64,000 nt of DNA from Isoetes taiwanensis. Lineage: Eukaryota; Streptophyta; Lycopodiopsida; Isoetales; Isoetaceae. The stretch is from NCBI GenBank assembly GCA_021234155.1, contig JAJEKV010000004.1:21247619-21311618 (forward strand), given 5' to 3'. This document shows positions 10,839-20,423 of the stretch, in pieces. The position numbers and the translations under genes are program-made. How positions within the stretch are numbered: the first letter of the stretch is position 1; each line of letters opens with the position of its first letter. The notes under the pieces were generated by a model. The model was not told the origin of the DNA. It did no database searches and saw only the letters and a list, made by a program, of their open reading frames with translations.

Positions 10839-11776
10839 AACTTGTTCTTATGGTATAACAGGTTGCCTTCCTTCTTATAATGCTTGAAGGCCTCCCGCTC
10901 TTTATCTGTTCTAGCCTCCTTAGAAAGGCTTGCCCATACTTCCCTGAAATCCACATCCGTTGGCAAGGACTCTTCAATCCTCTTACCGAAGTCGCTGGAT
11001 ATCGTCGAAATTGCATTGCAATGCACTCTAGTTGTCAGGGGATGCCTTGAAAGCGCATCCGCTACCACATTGAGCTTCCCCGGCTTGTAGACTATATCAA
11101 AGTCGTATTCCTCGAGGAACTCCATCCATCTCCGCTGCCTCAGATTAAGGTGTGGTTGCGTGAATACATATTGGAGGCTCTGATGGTCGGTATCCAATTG
11201 GAACTTCCTTCCCAAGAGATAATGCCTCCATATTCTTAATGCCCTGACAACCGCAAGCAACTCCTGATCGTGCGTTGGGTAGCGCGTCTCGGCGTCGTTC
11301 ATCTTCCTGGAATCATACGCTACCACACGCTCTTCTTGCATAAGCACTGCACCTGTAGCTATCTTACTCGCATCTGTTGCTACAAGCTTATCTTTCTCCG
11401 GGTCCGGCAAGGTCAAGACAGGGGCTGTCGTCAGAGCTTCTTTCAACAATTCAAACCCCTTTTGGGCTTTCTTGTGCCAATGCTCTACCCAATCTTTCAC
11501 CTTCTCTGCCCTCGTCAGGTCTGTTAACGGGGCTGCTATCTTAGCAAAGTTCTTCACGAACTTCCTGTAGTACCCTGCTAGACCGAGAAAACTTCTGACC
11601 TCGTGCACATTCTTCGGCGCCGGCCACTGAATGACGGCTTCAATCTTTGCAGGATCCGTCGAGATGCCTTCTGCCGAGATCACATGACCTAGATACTCCA
11701 CCTTCTGCAAGGCGGTGGCGCCGACAACTTGGCGCATAACTGGTGCCTCTTCAACTTCTCCAAAGACTCTTCTCAA
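10706..11776 (-). pseudogene. Pol: RT thumb, RNase H and integrase zinc finger
   Basis: The longest open piece of pol (356 residues). Residues 27-60 contain [13 protein letters not shown], the end of RT. Next comes [20 protein letters not shown], the thumb/connection typical of Ty3/Gypsy. RNase H follows: [15 protein letters not shown] (first catalytic Asp), [20 protein letters not shown] (Glu) and [11 protein letters not shown] (Asp). The end has [20 protein letters not shown], the two His of the integrase HHCC finger. The frame then shifts into the integrase piece to its left. These enzymes copy element RNA and remove the RNA strand. Confidence 0.92.
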
Positions 11777-12570
11777 GTGTTGTATGCGTGCTCTTCAAGG
11801 GATCTCGCTATACACCAAAATGTCATCAAAGAAAACAATCACAAAGGTGTCTAAAACTCCTCGAAGATGTCGTTCATGAGCCTCATGAACGTTGGGGGCA
11901 TTCGATAAGCGAAAGGCATTACCGTGAACTCATAGTGCCCATACCGGCGTTCAAGGCGGTCTTATGGATATCTTCTTCCTTTATCCCGATCTGATGATAA
12001 CCCCGACCTTAAGTCGATTTTGGAGAAGATCTTTGCACCTTGGAGCTGATCCATCAAGTCATCTCGATCCGGGGAGCACGCACTTGTTCTTAATGGTGTG
12101 CTTGTTCAAGCGCCTATAGTCTATGCACATCCTTAAACCGCCATCCTTCTTCTTAACGAAGAGAACGGGCGCCCAAATGGCGTAAACACTAGGTCTAATG
12201 AAACCTAGGTCCAGCAGCTCCCGCAGAATCGCTTTTTAGCTCTCGGACAACTCTGCGTTGTCATTCTATATGGAGCTTTGCTTGTTGGCTTTGTTCGGCT
12301 CGAGTGCAATCTCGCACTCAACTCCCCTATATGGAGGGAGCTGCTTGATCTCATCCGAAAGAGATCATGGAACTCCGTGATCAGCTTAGCTACTTGCTTC
12401 GCAACTTGTCGAGCACCTTGTCTTCTTTGCTTCCTTCCGATTACGGCTCACTAATCTCAAGCTTGAAGATGTATGCCACCTGCTCGCTCTTGATGCACTT
12501 GAGCAGCCGTTTAGAAGACATACACCGCATGATGGGAACAACTTCCTTACCTGTTATCTCAATGATCTTG
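11777..12570 (-). pseudogene. Pol: reverse transcriptase N-terminal half, frameshifted
   Basis: On the minus strand FFDDILVYS, the catalytic motif C of Ty3/Gypsy RT, lies at about 11810-11835 with its two Asp at 11822-11827. Upstream (12000-12200) nucleotides match the palm and fingers: a KTAF-type segment and a motif ending in FRLCIDYR-type sequence are recognisable in shifting frames. No single frame stays open for more than about 60 codons, so the region is heavily damaged by indels. Confidence 0.75.
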
Positions 12571-12585
12571 TCGTGGTTGGGAAGG

Positions 12586-13277
12586 TCACCTTCCGCTTTC
12601 CACGATCGATAATGGCCCTGCTGGCCCAAGGTACTCCATTCCTATGATCAAGTCAGATTTGCCAATGCCCATTACTTCTGCCCCCATCCGGATATTAATC
12701 CCCGGCAAGTCGATGTCGGTTAATTCTCTTGCCGCCGCCGCGCGCTTTATCGCACCACTTGCTAAGACAACGGGTCTTGGCTTTGACTTTAGCGGCTTCA
12801 ACTTCAACATTTGAACCATTCAGGGGATGCAAAGTTATGGCTACTTCGAAGTCTATCAAGACTATGAAGGACTTGGCCTTGGCCTTCCCTCTTGTCGAGA
12901 TTACCTTATCGCGGCTCTCTTGCTTGCTCTGTATCTATTCGCGGCAAAGATATGACACTCACCCCAATGTAGTCGCGGGCCTCTTCGCCGTCATCATCAT
13001 CGGACGGGCGCCCCAATCTCCCAACTCCGCTAGAGCTGCACTCATGGCGTAGGGGCGGTTTTGCTGTCCTATGGTTCGGCTGGAAGCACTGAAGCCACGA
13101 TTGCTTTTCTATGCACTCTGCGTCTTTTCCTTGGGCATTGCCTGCAAAAAGGATCGCGACCGCTTTGGAGTAGTTTGACCCCTCACGCTTGTCCTTGAAG
13201 GACACTGCTTCTTCTCCTGGCTGTTTCCCCTGGTTCCCCACCATATGGGGCTCTATTTGGACTGGACTGGCTGCCAC
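12586..13277 (-). pseudogene. Gag-pol junction and protease region, unclear
   Basis: Between gag and RT two open pieces lie on the minus strand (12819-12586 and 13277-12906). The first has SDLIIGMEYLGPAGPLSI, which fits the conserved IIGMDWL segment after the retroviral-type aspartic protease. The strand KSFIVLIDFEVAI, where an active-site DSG would be expected, reads DFE instead. No clean zinc knuckle could be found. The assignment rests mainly on position. Confidence 0.5.
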
Positions 13278-13374
13278 TGGGGCTATAGCTTCTGTCGCCT
13301 TGCCTTTATCACGGAAGTACTGCTGCTTACGCCCGCTATTAGAGGTCCCGACCCCGCAAGCTTATAGCCTTGGA

Positions 13375-14300
13375 TTAAGCCGATCTTGTCCTAGGGTTTA
13401 TTGCCCTCACAAGCTTGCGGATCTCCTCATTCAGCCCCTCAATATAGCTTTCATTGCATGCTTCTCTCCCAACCGGCACATACAACCTTAGCCTCATGAA
13501 TTCCTCACGTATATTTCTGGGTGATTTGTTGCCTTTGCCGCAAGCGTAAAACTGCCGCATCATCTTTGGACTTATGTTCCTTGGGACGTAATGGCGCTTT
13601 TGAAGGCTTTTGCAAACTTCTTGAACTTACAAGCATCCCTGCTCAAGCCGTGTGCCTTTGCATAACCCTTCCACCAAATCCGTGCGGCTCCTTTCAAGTT
13701 GGCTGTTGCAACTCTGCCTTTGTCTTTATCTTTCATGCTATAAAAGCGTTTCCGTACTTCGCTCATTTTGTCCAGACCATGCTTACGCTTCCAATCGACC
13801 TGTTCTCCCCGAGGCTGTTCGATTCTGGGCCTTCCATACATTGCCCAGTCGGGAATCTACCTTCTTACGGTAGTCGGAGAGGCCCTGGTGTCTCTTTGTC
13901 GTCCATCACGGGGTGTTCCTCGCCTTCCATCCGTTTAAGTTCACGAGCTTTGTTCTTCCTCTTCCTCGGAGTCGGAGTCTGAGTCTGAGCTTGAGTCGGA
14001 AGATTCCGGGCTGGAGGATCTCCTTCTCTTGCTCCTCTTCTTGTCTTTTCCTGCCCTCCGAGCTGATGCTTGCGGCAACTGAGCGTTGCCCACCGAACCC
14101 CCTCCTGCTTGCGCGGACAGTAATGCCTTTATCTGCTCCAGGTCCGTCCTCATCTGGGCTATCTCCTCCTCTGGGGTCATGGGTTCCATATCTTCAAATA
14201 GGTTCCTTGCCGGGGGTGGTCTGGGTGGGGTTTGCTCTTCTATAAGATCTCGCAGTTGTCGTTCCCCTGCGTTTAGGCCTCTAGCTGCATGCACAAGCAA
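13375..14300 (-). pseudogene. Chromovirus gag
   Basis: Gag forms the virus-like particle. The start at 14300 gives a Pro/Glu-rich N-terminus with a coiled-coil-like stretch (EEEIAQMRTDLEQIKALLSA), then a basic-Ser/Asp acidic tract with alternating SDSDS near 13960. In the next frame (13841-13572) come LKGAARIWWKGYAKAHG and FKKFAKAFKSA, the retrotransposon gag core. It continues after one more frameshift (13563-13375) with NIREEFMRLRLY and EGLNEEIRKLVRAI. Two frameshifts break an otherwise recognisable gag. Confidence 0.85.
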
Positions 14301-14465
14301 TTCATGGTTATATGATTAGTTCCTTTGTTCTCTTGCATTGATTATGCTTGTTGGTATAATTGTGGGGCAAAATACATCAACAAAACATTTAAAGTGCAAT
14401 AGGATTTATATTCATATATCATATAATATTTCAGATACAAAAAGTCTCCGGGATCAAGAGTCTGA
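14301..14465 (-). other. Spacer before gag
   Basis: AT-rich spacer of about 165 bases between accessory ORFs and gag, with TATATTCATATATCATAT-type sequence at about 14409-14430. No coding signal is seen. Confidence 0.4.
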
Positions 14466-14940
14466 CTAGTCTTGAAATCGCCGGTAAGACGGGTTGTCCT
14501 CGAGAAACTTCTTTACTTGGGCTGTACCTACTGTACTTCCCAAGTTCCTGAGTATATCCCTTGCTGTTCCCCCTCGGATGGCGGATGCTAGCTCTTCCAC
14601 CCGTCTATGGGAGGTATGAGTCAGCATTCACGCCAACCTACCTTGTCGGAAGGTGGGTAATGCAAAGTCGAAAAAATGCCCAAGGCTGTTTTCCGCTTCA
14701 CTAAAATGACATGGTCCACCTTTTCGATAGGCGCGTGCATGCCAAATCCTGAAAGTGCTACCAAAGATCCGCACTGCCTTCCTCTCCGCGTGGGCTGAAG
14801 CGCTTGTGAAATATTATTACTCTACCGTCTGTTAGGAGCGGAAGATAATATTTGAGTGCTGCTCCCGGTACTCCTCCACGTGCCCCTGAGGTGCCCCCGT
14901 GCCTTGATGCATCTTTGGTCTACGGTACTTGAACTAATTC
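14466..14940 (-). pseudogene. Accessory ORF 3, unknown protein
   Basis: Too broken for a long ORF, but coding on the minus strand. From about 14807 to the stop at 14466-14468 one frame runs about 113 codons with a single TGA (about 14630). It includes RKAVRIFGSTFRIWHARAY, LGHFFDFALPTFRQG, RRVEELASAIRGGTARDIL and QVKKFLEDNPSYRRFQD. The last part looks like amphipathic helices. Upstream (14807-14940) the frame shifts but stays open in a neighbour. I do not recognise the family. It lies directly after accessory ORF 2 in the same sense and may be its C-terminal part. Confidence 0.45.
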
Positions 14941-15073
14941 CTTGTAATCGTGGAAGAGCGTTAGATTACACTTGTGGGGTTTGTGGCTCTCCTTGGAATT
15001 TTGCTATCTGTTCTTGTAAGGAAGAAGACTCCCCTTGAAGTACTCTTGTTGTCTTCCCCTTATTCCCATCTGC

Positions 15074-15998
15074 TCACGAAGTGCTATAAAACTCCTCCTC
15101 GAGGGAAGTTCCTCTGTCATCATACCTCGATAGTGCCGTAGCTTCAATGTCCCGAGATGGTGTGTCTGTGTAAGTAAATTTGCCCTCGTATTTTGTACCG
15201 AAAATCTTCCGTTTCTTTGGTCGATGAAGTCTTCTAGATCCGGCTGTTGCGTGGGAGGTGAAGGAGTTCATCGACGCGGTAGCCTCTGTCCCTGCATTCG
15301 GGGAGGTTTTTGATGTCGTTTAGCAGCAAGTATTCTTGTCCTTCGACTATGACTGGTGCTAGACTTGTTATTCCCAGCCCGATTGGTTGTGCAATCCTCG
15401 GGGTGGTCCTGTCAGCTTCGAAGCGGGTGATGTCTTGTTCCGCTTCCCGGCGTTCCTCCTCTGGGTCCACCTCTATGTCATCCTCGCTTTCCTGCTCGGA
15501 GTCTTCACTCTCTTCGGATGCTTCTGCTATGGTCTCTTCGTACTCAAGCAGGAGGCGTTCGTCCGCTGCTGCGTCCAAGGGTGTGACTTCTAGTGGCTGA
15601 ATTGATGGTTCACCTATTACGGTTTCTGCCCTATATACTAGATATAGCGCTAAGGCTGTGTTGTAGGAGAAGAAGACTTTGCCATTGCTTGTTAGGGTCA
15701 TGTAGGTTGGTAAGCGGTTGGTTCTGTTCCTCAATGCCTTGGCAATATTGGGTACATGACTGAGGGCTGTTTGCAATGCGGTCCTTGGTACAAAGTACCC
15801 TATGCATGGCGGTATCTTCTGTAAGCTAGGGACAACTTTCTCTTGGAATTCCTGCAGGACTTGCTGGCAGAAAGGATTGGAGTTCAGGGTTGCTGAAAGG
15901 TCAAATTCTTTTTGAAATACTTGGAATACTATATTGACATCTACTTCAGTGATGTGGGGGGAGGCGCTATACCAACTGATGAAGGCTTCTGTAGCCAT
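15074..15998 (-). pseudogene. Accessory ORF 2, acidic protein of unknown family
   Basis: The ATG at 15998 opens 254 residues. One frameshift near 15250 continues the protein to a stop at 15074, giving about 305 residues. The first ~140 residues look globular and mostly helical (DVNIVFQVFQKEFDL, VPRTALQTALSHVPNIAKAL, TALALYLVYRAETVI). Residues about 150-190 are strongly acidic (EESEDSEQESEDDIEVD), and the end is basic (RPKKRKIFGTKYEGKF). The acidic run beside an H3-like ORF recalls histone chaperones, but I find no fold match, so this is only a suggestion. It sits between the H3-like ORF and gag, same sense, with its own TATA-like box at 16111-16119. Confidence 0.55.
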
Positions 15999-16110
15999 GG
16001 CGAAGAGCGTGCTGCCGATGTCAAACGGAACTGGGAGCGCCTGAGTAAGCTGGAAGATCGCCTCAATTGCAGGAGCAGTTCTGTGGTTGAGGTTTAGGGG
16101 TTATGCGGGG

Positions 16111-16119
16111 ATATATATA
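16111..16119 (-). promoter_or_regulatory. TATA-like box upstream of accessory ORF 2
   Basis: TATATATAT lies about 113 bases before the ATG at 15998 and about 180 bases after a hairpin repeat copy. The same order (hairpin, TATA, ATG) precedes the H3-like ORF, which suggests that the accessory ORFs are separate transcription units. Confidence 0.4.
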
Positions 16120-16300
16120 GGGAATTTATGCCCTAAAATTTTTAGGGTTTCTAAAACTCCTGACATTTGGGATGAGGCTAATGTTTCTTGGTTAATTTGA
16201 GGCTCGAAGTGGCTTGCCTATAGTCTTAGGGTTCTAATGCAACAAATTTTGGTCGATTTGGGTATGTCTAGCTCAAGTTATGAACTTGGGAAGTTTGGGC

Positions 16301-16374
16301 GGCTCTAAGAGTGCGCGGGAGGGGTGTTAGGTTGGGACCTAAGTATGCTCTGGCGCACTCTTGGAGTCATTGGT
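16301..16374. repeat. Leader hairpin repeat, copy 1
   Basis: First of four ~73-bp units. Outer arms AAGAGTGCGC and GCGCACTCTT are perfect inverted repeats, and the centre holds a second palindrome, TTAGGTTGGGACCTAA. Upstream of accessory ORF 2 in element sense. Confidence 0.85.
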
Positions 16375-16511
16375 GAAATTACTCCAATTGTTCCAAAAAC
16401 TAATACTGTGCCTAATGAATGTACATTCTTAAACAACTATATGTTTTATTATTCAAAATTTTATACATCAGATATAATCCTGTTAGTTACAAAAAAGTAA
16501 TTTCCCTTCTA

Positions 16512-16838
16512 TTAGTCCCTCCGCTTGATGTACTTAGCCAGTTTCATATCCTTTGGCTGAAGGGTGACTCTTTTTGCATGGAGAGTGCATGCTAATGAAT
16601 CTTCGAAGTGCTGCACAACCTCCATCTCTGCTGCTTCTTGTAAAGCGAGTAACATGTCGTTGGTTACTCGCTTGTTGGGGTCGAACTCCCACAAGATTTC
16701 TCGGACAAACCTCTGGAATGCTGCTCTCGGGATGAGGAATCCGTAGCTCCTTTGAAAGTGTTTGATTTCCCGCAAGGCTCTGGCAAAAGGGGAGTCTTGG
16801 GATCTCTTCATAGGCTTCTTGGGGGTCGGTAGTTTCAA
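16512..16838 (-). pseudogene. Histone H3-like histone-fold domain encoded by the chromovirus
   Basis: An uninterrupted 108-residue segment whose residues 21-108 align without gaps to the histone H3 core: ALREIKHFQRS (alphaN), LIPRAAFQRFVREI (alpha1), LALQEAAE and FED (alpha2), HAKRVT then PKDMKLAKYI (alpha3). My hand count against canonical H3 is about 43 identities in 87 positions. The Cys, His, Arg, Asp and Leu of the H3-H3' four-helix contact are kept (positions equivalent to 110, 113, 116, 123, 126). Loop 1 has canonical H3 length, but LIPRAAF resembles CENH3-type sequences. The stop is at 16512. The fold would pair with H4 in a nucleosome. The piece is joined to its tail (to 17689) by a frameshift near 16830, so the whole gene is marked as broken. 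Confidence 0.9.
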
Positions 16839-17689
16839 GGGGTTTGAGCTGGAATGCTTCCCGAGTTGGCCTCCCTCCTTCGACAGTTTTGACCCTGTTT
16901 GCTTCGTAATAGGCTGCGTAGTCTTCGTGCATCTTCTTGTATACTTTGTAATCTGCCAATTCTTTCTTGTACCTCCTCTCTGGTCCTAAGGTGTACGAGT
17001 CTCGGGCAGTTTTGGTTGCTTTCTTGCCGGCTGCCTTCTACGCATCTAGCTTCTTTGCTTCTTGCCATTCCAAGAATGGTGGGGGCACCTTGGCGGGGTA
17101 GGTTAATCGTGTCTCAAGCGTGTTTGGAGTTGGGATTGGCTCTTCCTCGCTTGGATTTCCTCTGTTTTCAGGTTGAGGGTTGGAAGCCTGGCTGTGAGGA
17201 TTCTCCCGTTCAGAAGGGTTGCCTCAAGAATCTTTGCTATATCGTCGGTCTCCTCGGCGAGGTTGGGGGTTGTTCACCTTCGGTTGGCTCGTTTATAGAT
17301 ACGACGACCGAGGTTCTTCTCTTCTTATTCGGGGGTTCTTGAGTCATTACCCTTTTTCCTTTGGGGTCGGGGTCCTCTCTGTTCTTGGTTCTTTGTTCCC
17401 GCCATTGGTGATCTTACGGTTACGCAACCTCCTCATGCTTTTTGTTCTCGCTTTCTCCTCCTTCCTCTTGGCTCTTTCTTCTCTTCTTTTTGCCTTTTCC
17501 TCTTTCCTCTTTGCCTTTTCTTCTTTCCTCCGCCTCTTCTCCAGATTCCTGTAATACCTAGGCCGCCTCTCCATGTCAGCCTTCGGTTTGTCATCGGCAT
17601 CTTTGAGCTTCTGTTTCATTGCGAGCACTTGGGATTTGGGCCTATCGTCCCTTTTTGGCTACTGGGCGGTTTGTTTGGTCCCTAGCCAT
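16825..17689 (-). pseudogene. N-terminal tail and linker of the H3-like protein, frameshifted
   Basis: The ATG at 17689 has a good context (AAATGGC) and starts MARDQTNRPVAKKGR, close to the H3 N-terminus (MAR, then QT and R). After a 1-nt shift, 17665-17347 encodes a Lys/Arg/Glu helix with repeated KAKRKEEKAKRREERAKRK, then PTPKEKG. A short frame from 17347 contains PPNKKRRTS, a nuclear-signal-like run. The last part (17218-16825) has PPPFLEWQEAKKLDA, a TAG at 17038-17040, KAAGKKATKTARDSY (H3-tail-like) and a charged helix leading into the fold at 16838. About four breaks are present. Whether the ~390-residue ancestor was one protein or two (the stop and next ATG overlap as TAATG at 17345-17349) is open. 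Confidence 0.6.
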
Positions 17690-17791
17690 TTAATGACAAC
17701 GGTGTCGATTTGGAGGTAGCCAAAAGATCGGCTAATGAGAAGGAGCTCGTGGAAAACGGGAGAAACCTAAAAAATGAGCCTATGTCCCGTA

Positions 17792-17798
17792 ATTTATA
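17792..17798 (-). promoter_or_regulatory. TATA-like box upstream of the H3-like ORF
   Basis: TATAAAT on the minus strand, about 105 bases before the ATG at 17689 and about 112 bases after a hairpin repeat copy. The spacing mirrors accessory ORF 2. Confidence 0.4.
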
Positions 17799-17909
17799 GG
17801 GTTGGATTTTTTAGGGTTTGGTCGATTTAGTCTTCTCGGTGGTTTTCTTTGGCAAAAGTCTCCCTGTCTTGGGCGAAATTGGGGTCTTGTTTGGTGCTGC
17901 TTCTTGAAT

Positions 17910-17983
17910 GGCTCTAAGAGTCTTGTGGGAGGGTGTTAGGTTGGGACCTAACTATGCTCAAGCGCACCCTTGGAGTCGTCGGC
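17910..17983. repeat. Leader hairpin repeat, copy 2
   Basis: More diverged copy: the left arm reads AAGAGTCTTG, so the outer stem is weak, but the inner TTAGGTTGGGACCTAA palindrome is perfect. Upstream of the H3-like ORF. Confidence 0.8.
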
Positions 17984-18117
17984 CTTCTGCTCCAACACAC
18001 CCAATTTACACAATTTACATGCTGTTACTCACTAATTTAAGCATTTTAAGCAAGATCCTATCATTACTTTGACCCTTTTATTAATTTATAATCAATTTTA
18101 AGGGTCACTTTTGGGGA

Positions 18118-18190
18118 TGACTCTAAGAGTGCGCGGGAGGGGTGTTAGGTTGGGACCTAACTATGCTCTGGCGCACTCTTGGAGTCATTG
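18118..18190. repeat. Leader hairpin repeat, copy 3
   Basis: Best-preserved copy. The inverted arms extend into the flanks: GTCACTTTTGG on the left pairs with CCAAAAGTGAC on the right, giving a stem of roughly 30 bp with small mismatches. Confidence 0.85.
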
Positions 18191-18330
18191 TCCAAAAGTG
18201 ACTTGTACTTAATGGTTTTCGATGTTTTAACATACAATTCTAGCTATTTCGAGCTTTTTTGATCGGGATTTCATCTTTTATCTTACCATTTGGAGTTCCT
18301 AAGGTCAAGTTCTAGGGTTTATATGGGTGA

Positions 18331-18403
18331 CGACTCTAAGAGTGCGCGAAAGGGCCATTAGGTCTGAACCTAACATGCTCCTGGCGCACTCTTGGAGTCA
18401 TTG
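18331..18403. repeat. Leader hairpin repeat, copy 4
   Basis: Copy nearest the 5' LTR. Outer arms AAGAGTGCGC and GCGCACTCTT are intact; the inner palindrome is degraded (TTAGGTCTGAACCTAA). Confidence 0.85.
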
Positions 18404-18643
18404 GCCAAAAGTGCTTGAATTTTAGTAGGGTCTCCTACGTGCTATTTCGATTGTTTATTCTATCTTACCTATGCTCTCTAATTATCTTAATCTTAGATAA
18501 TTACTATCTCTACCAGGAGAAAAATTTTCCGCTACTTTCGAGGTTTGTGCACGGGCTTTTATCTCCAAGGCTGGATGTCTAGATGAGTTAGTCCCTCTGG
18601 TTTTTGGTCGATTGCTTTCGATCACAGTGCCGCCAAGATCACA

Positions 18644-18656
18644 GCTCTCGATACCA
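18644..18656 (-). other. Primer-binding site, initiator tRNA-Met type
   Basis: One base after the 5' LTR, the minus strand reads TGGTATCGAGAGC. It matches the plant initiator tRNA-Met primer site TGGTATCAGAGC with one extra base. Confidence 0.8.
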
Positions 18657-18657
18657 C

Positions 18658-20314
18658 TGTGACGTCCCCTACTCGTGATACGGTGCAACTCACCGTGATA
18701 CAAACGGGAGTTCATCCCCATACCAGCTCCATGCTAATCTGTGGGGCCTCCACATGACACCGCAACCGTGTCGGGTTCCAAAGTGGGAAGAGTGGAAGGG
18801 TCATTGCACCCGCCTTCCTCGGGGCCTACCTAGTCAAGCTGAGGCGTAAACATACATATCAGTAGCACATACATCAACATCATGCGACCATCTCGAAGGA
18901 TGGTCCTCCACATATCTGCATAGACAAATATCAGCACATCACATAGGGGATCCTACCCAAGGCTCAGACTCAAAGGATGACTGACGGCTTGGGTCTCCAG
19001 AGTTCATTGCAGACAGAATTCATGGCAATGGATTTGGCTGGCATATGAGCATGGCTTAGGGTTGTCCACTCCATCCGCCCCTCACGTGCACACTTTGCGT
19101 GAGTGGTCGACAAGTGTCTGGGACGACAGTAGCCGCACGGATGCATAGCCAAAAGGGCTATTCCCGGGTTCCATCTCCCAGTTCCGATGGGGCGGTAGGG
19201 ATCACTCCCTCCGAGAGGTCTACATGCCGACTCAAGGTGACTAGAGGGCCCTTTGCCCAGATTGATTGAACCCACTGGAAAGTGTACACCACTTCACGGG
19301 TGTCGAGCCCATGCCTTACCCGCACTCGGTGGTAAGCCATTAGACCTAGTCACAATGATCCCCGGTAGCACTAACACACCATAGGGATCGTTCAAGAGTC
19401 AGGACACGAACCTCCTTCTCAGCCAGTCTGGCCCCTTCACCCACATCCCGGTGTGGTTCTTGTGCACAGGCCGAATCTACAGTGTGCTAGAGAGGCTACT
19501 CTAGGAGCATCAACTACAAAGCTTTAGGTCTCTACCCCCCTTCCCAATACAAGGAGTTCATAGAGATACATCATCCATATACATCACAGAAGAACTAAAG
19601 AACAAGATCTAACCTACAACATAGAGTTAGGTTCTTTAGTTAGAATCTGCTATCTAGAGATGATCTAGAGGGCTGCTATGGCCAATCTAATAGGCTAAAC
19701 CTACTGATTCAATGACTAAAATAGGGTTTAGACTATCTAATTGGCCAAATACCTGATCCTTGAGGGGCTCCTCCTGACCTGAGCTCGACCATCCTGCTGA
19801 AACGCTCGAATCTAGAGAAACTAAGGATGCAATTCTTCTAGTCAGAGTCTGGGATGTGGTTTTGGCTGTTGAGGCAGCCAAAACAGAGTTCTGAAGCCCT
19901 AAAATCGAAAATTGGGCTAGTTAGGGTTTCCTACCCTATATAGACAAGGGGGGTTGGCTAGGGTTTCCAATTATCCCCTTTTGGCATGTGGGATAATTGG
20001 AAATGGGCCCACTTGCCTTTAAGGGCTAGGTGGCCAAATGTGCACACATGGCAATGTGTGCCCACATTAATGTGTACATTGGAAAATGTGCACATTAATT
20101 GCACCTATGGGTGTGGCCCACTTGGCAATGTGTGCTCCATTAATGTGTTCATTGGAAAATGTGCACATTAATAGTTGCACATATTTCTGGCAAGTTGCCC
20201 CCTAGGGCTACTCACCTGGCTACACGCTAGCGTACACGTCAGCTGGAGTGGGTGTACGCGTGACGAGGCAGTACGGTATACGTTCTGGGGCGTATACTGT
20301 GCTGGAACGTCACA
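18658..20314 (-). repeat. 5' LTR of the chromovirus
   Basis: Partner of the LTR at 6985-8631. Plus-strand ends are TGTGACGTCCCC and GGAACGTCACA, so in element sense it begins TGTGACGTTCC and ends ACGTCACA. As the upstream LTR it would carry the active promoter. Confidence 0.95.
19936..19943 (-). promoter_or_regulatory. LTR TATA box (5' LTR)
   Basis: CTATATAG on the minus strand at the position equivalent to 8257-8264. Probably the core promoter for element RNA. Confidence 0.5.
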
Positions 20315-20319
20315 CTGCA
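20315..20319. repeat. Target site duplication, right copy (CTGCA)
   Basis: Exact repeat of 6980-6984 directly after the right LTR. Confidence 0.9.
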
Positions 20320-20423
20320 TGTCATTGTGTTTTATGTATTATATTAGCTTACATTTGCTGTGTAGAAGCATCTTTTATTGCCTTTGCAACTCCAAATAGA
20401 AAACGATCATTACACAACATGCA

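Larger units (their letters stand above)
6985..20314 (-). mobile_element. Full-length Ty3/Gypsy chromovirus with accessory genes
   Basis: A 13.3-kb LTR retrotransposon on the minus strand. It has two ~1.65-kb LTRs with TG...CA ends, a CTGCA target duplication, a primer site next to the 5' LTR (18644-18656) and a polypurine tract next to the 3' LTR (8632-8644). In element order it carries a hairpin-repeat leader, an H3-like accessory ORF (17689-16512), other accessory ORFs (15998-14466), gag (14300-13375) and pol (about 13050-9492) ending in a chromodomain. The RT-RNaseH-integrase-chromodomain order makes it a chromovirus. gag and pol are broken by many small indels, so this copy is not autonomous. 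The ~4 kb between primer site and gag is far longer than usual. Confidence 0.95.

Noticed and set aside
15234-15998. Accessory ORF 2 as a second histone (H4, H2A or H2B)
   Set aside because: I compared it by eye with the core histones and found no run of conserved helix residues; only the acidic tract hints at chromatin.
16512-16838. Calling the H3-like fold a true CENH3
   Set aside because: LIPRAAF and the changed loop 1 recall CENH3, but loop 1 is not longer than in canonical H3, which CENH3 usually shows. A tree is needed.
18404-18657. tRNA gene at the primer site
   Set aside because: Only the 3'-end complement of a tRNA is present (primer-binding site); there is no cloverleaf.
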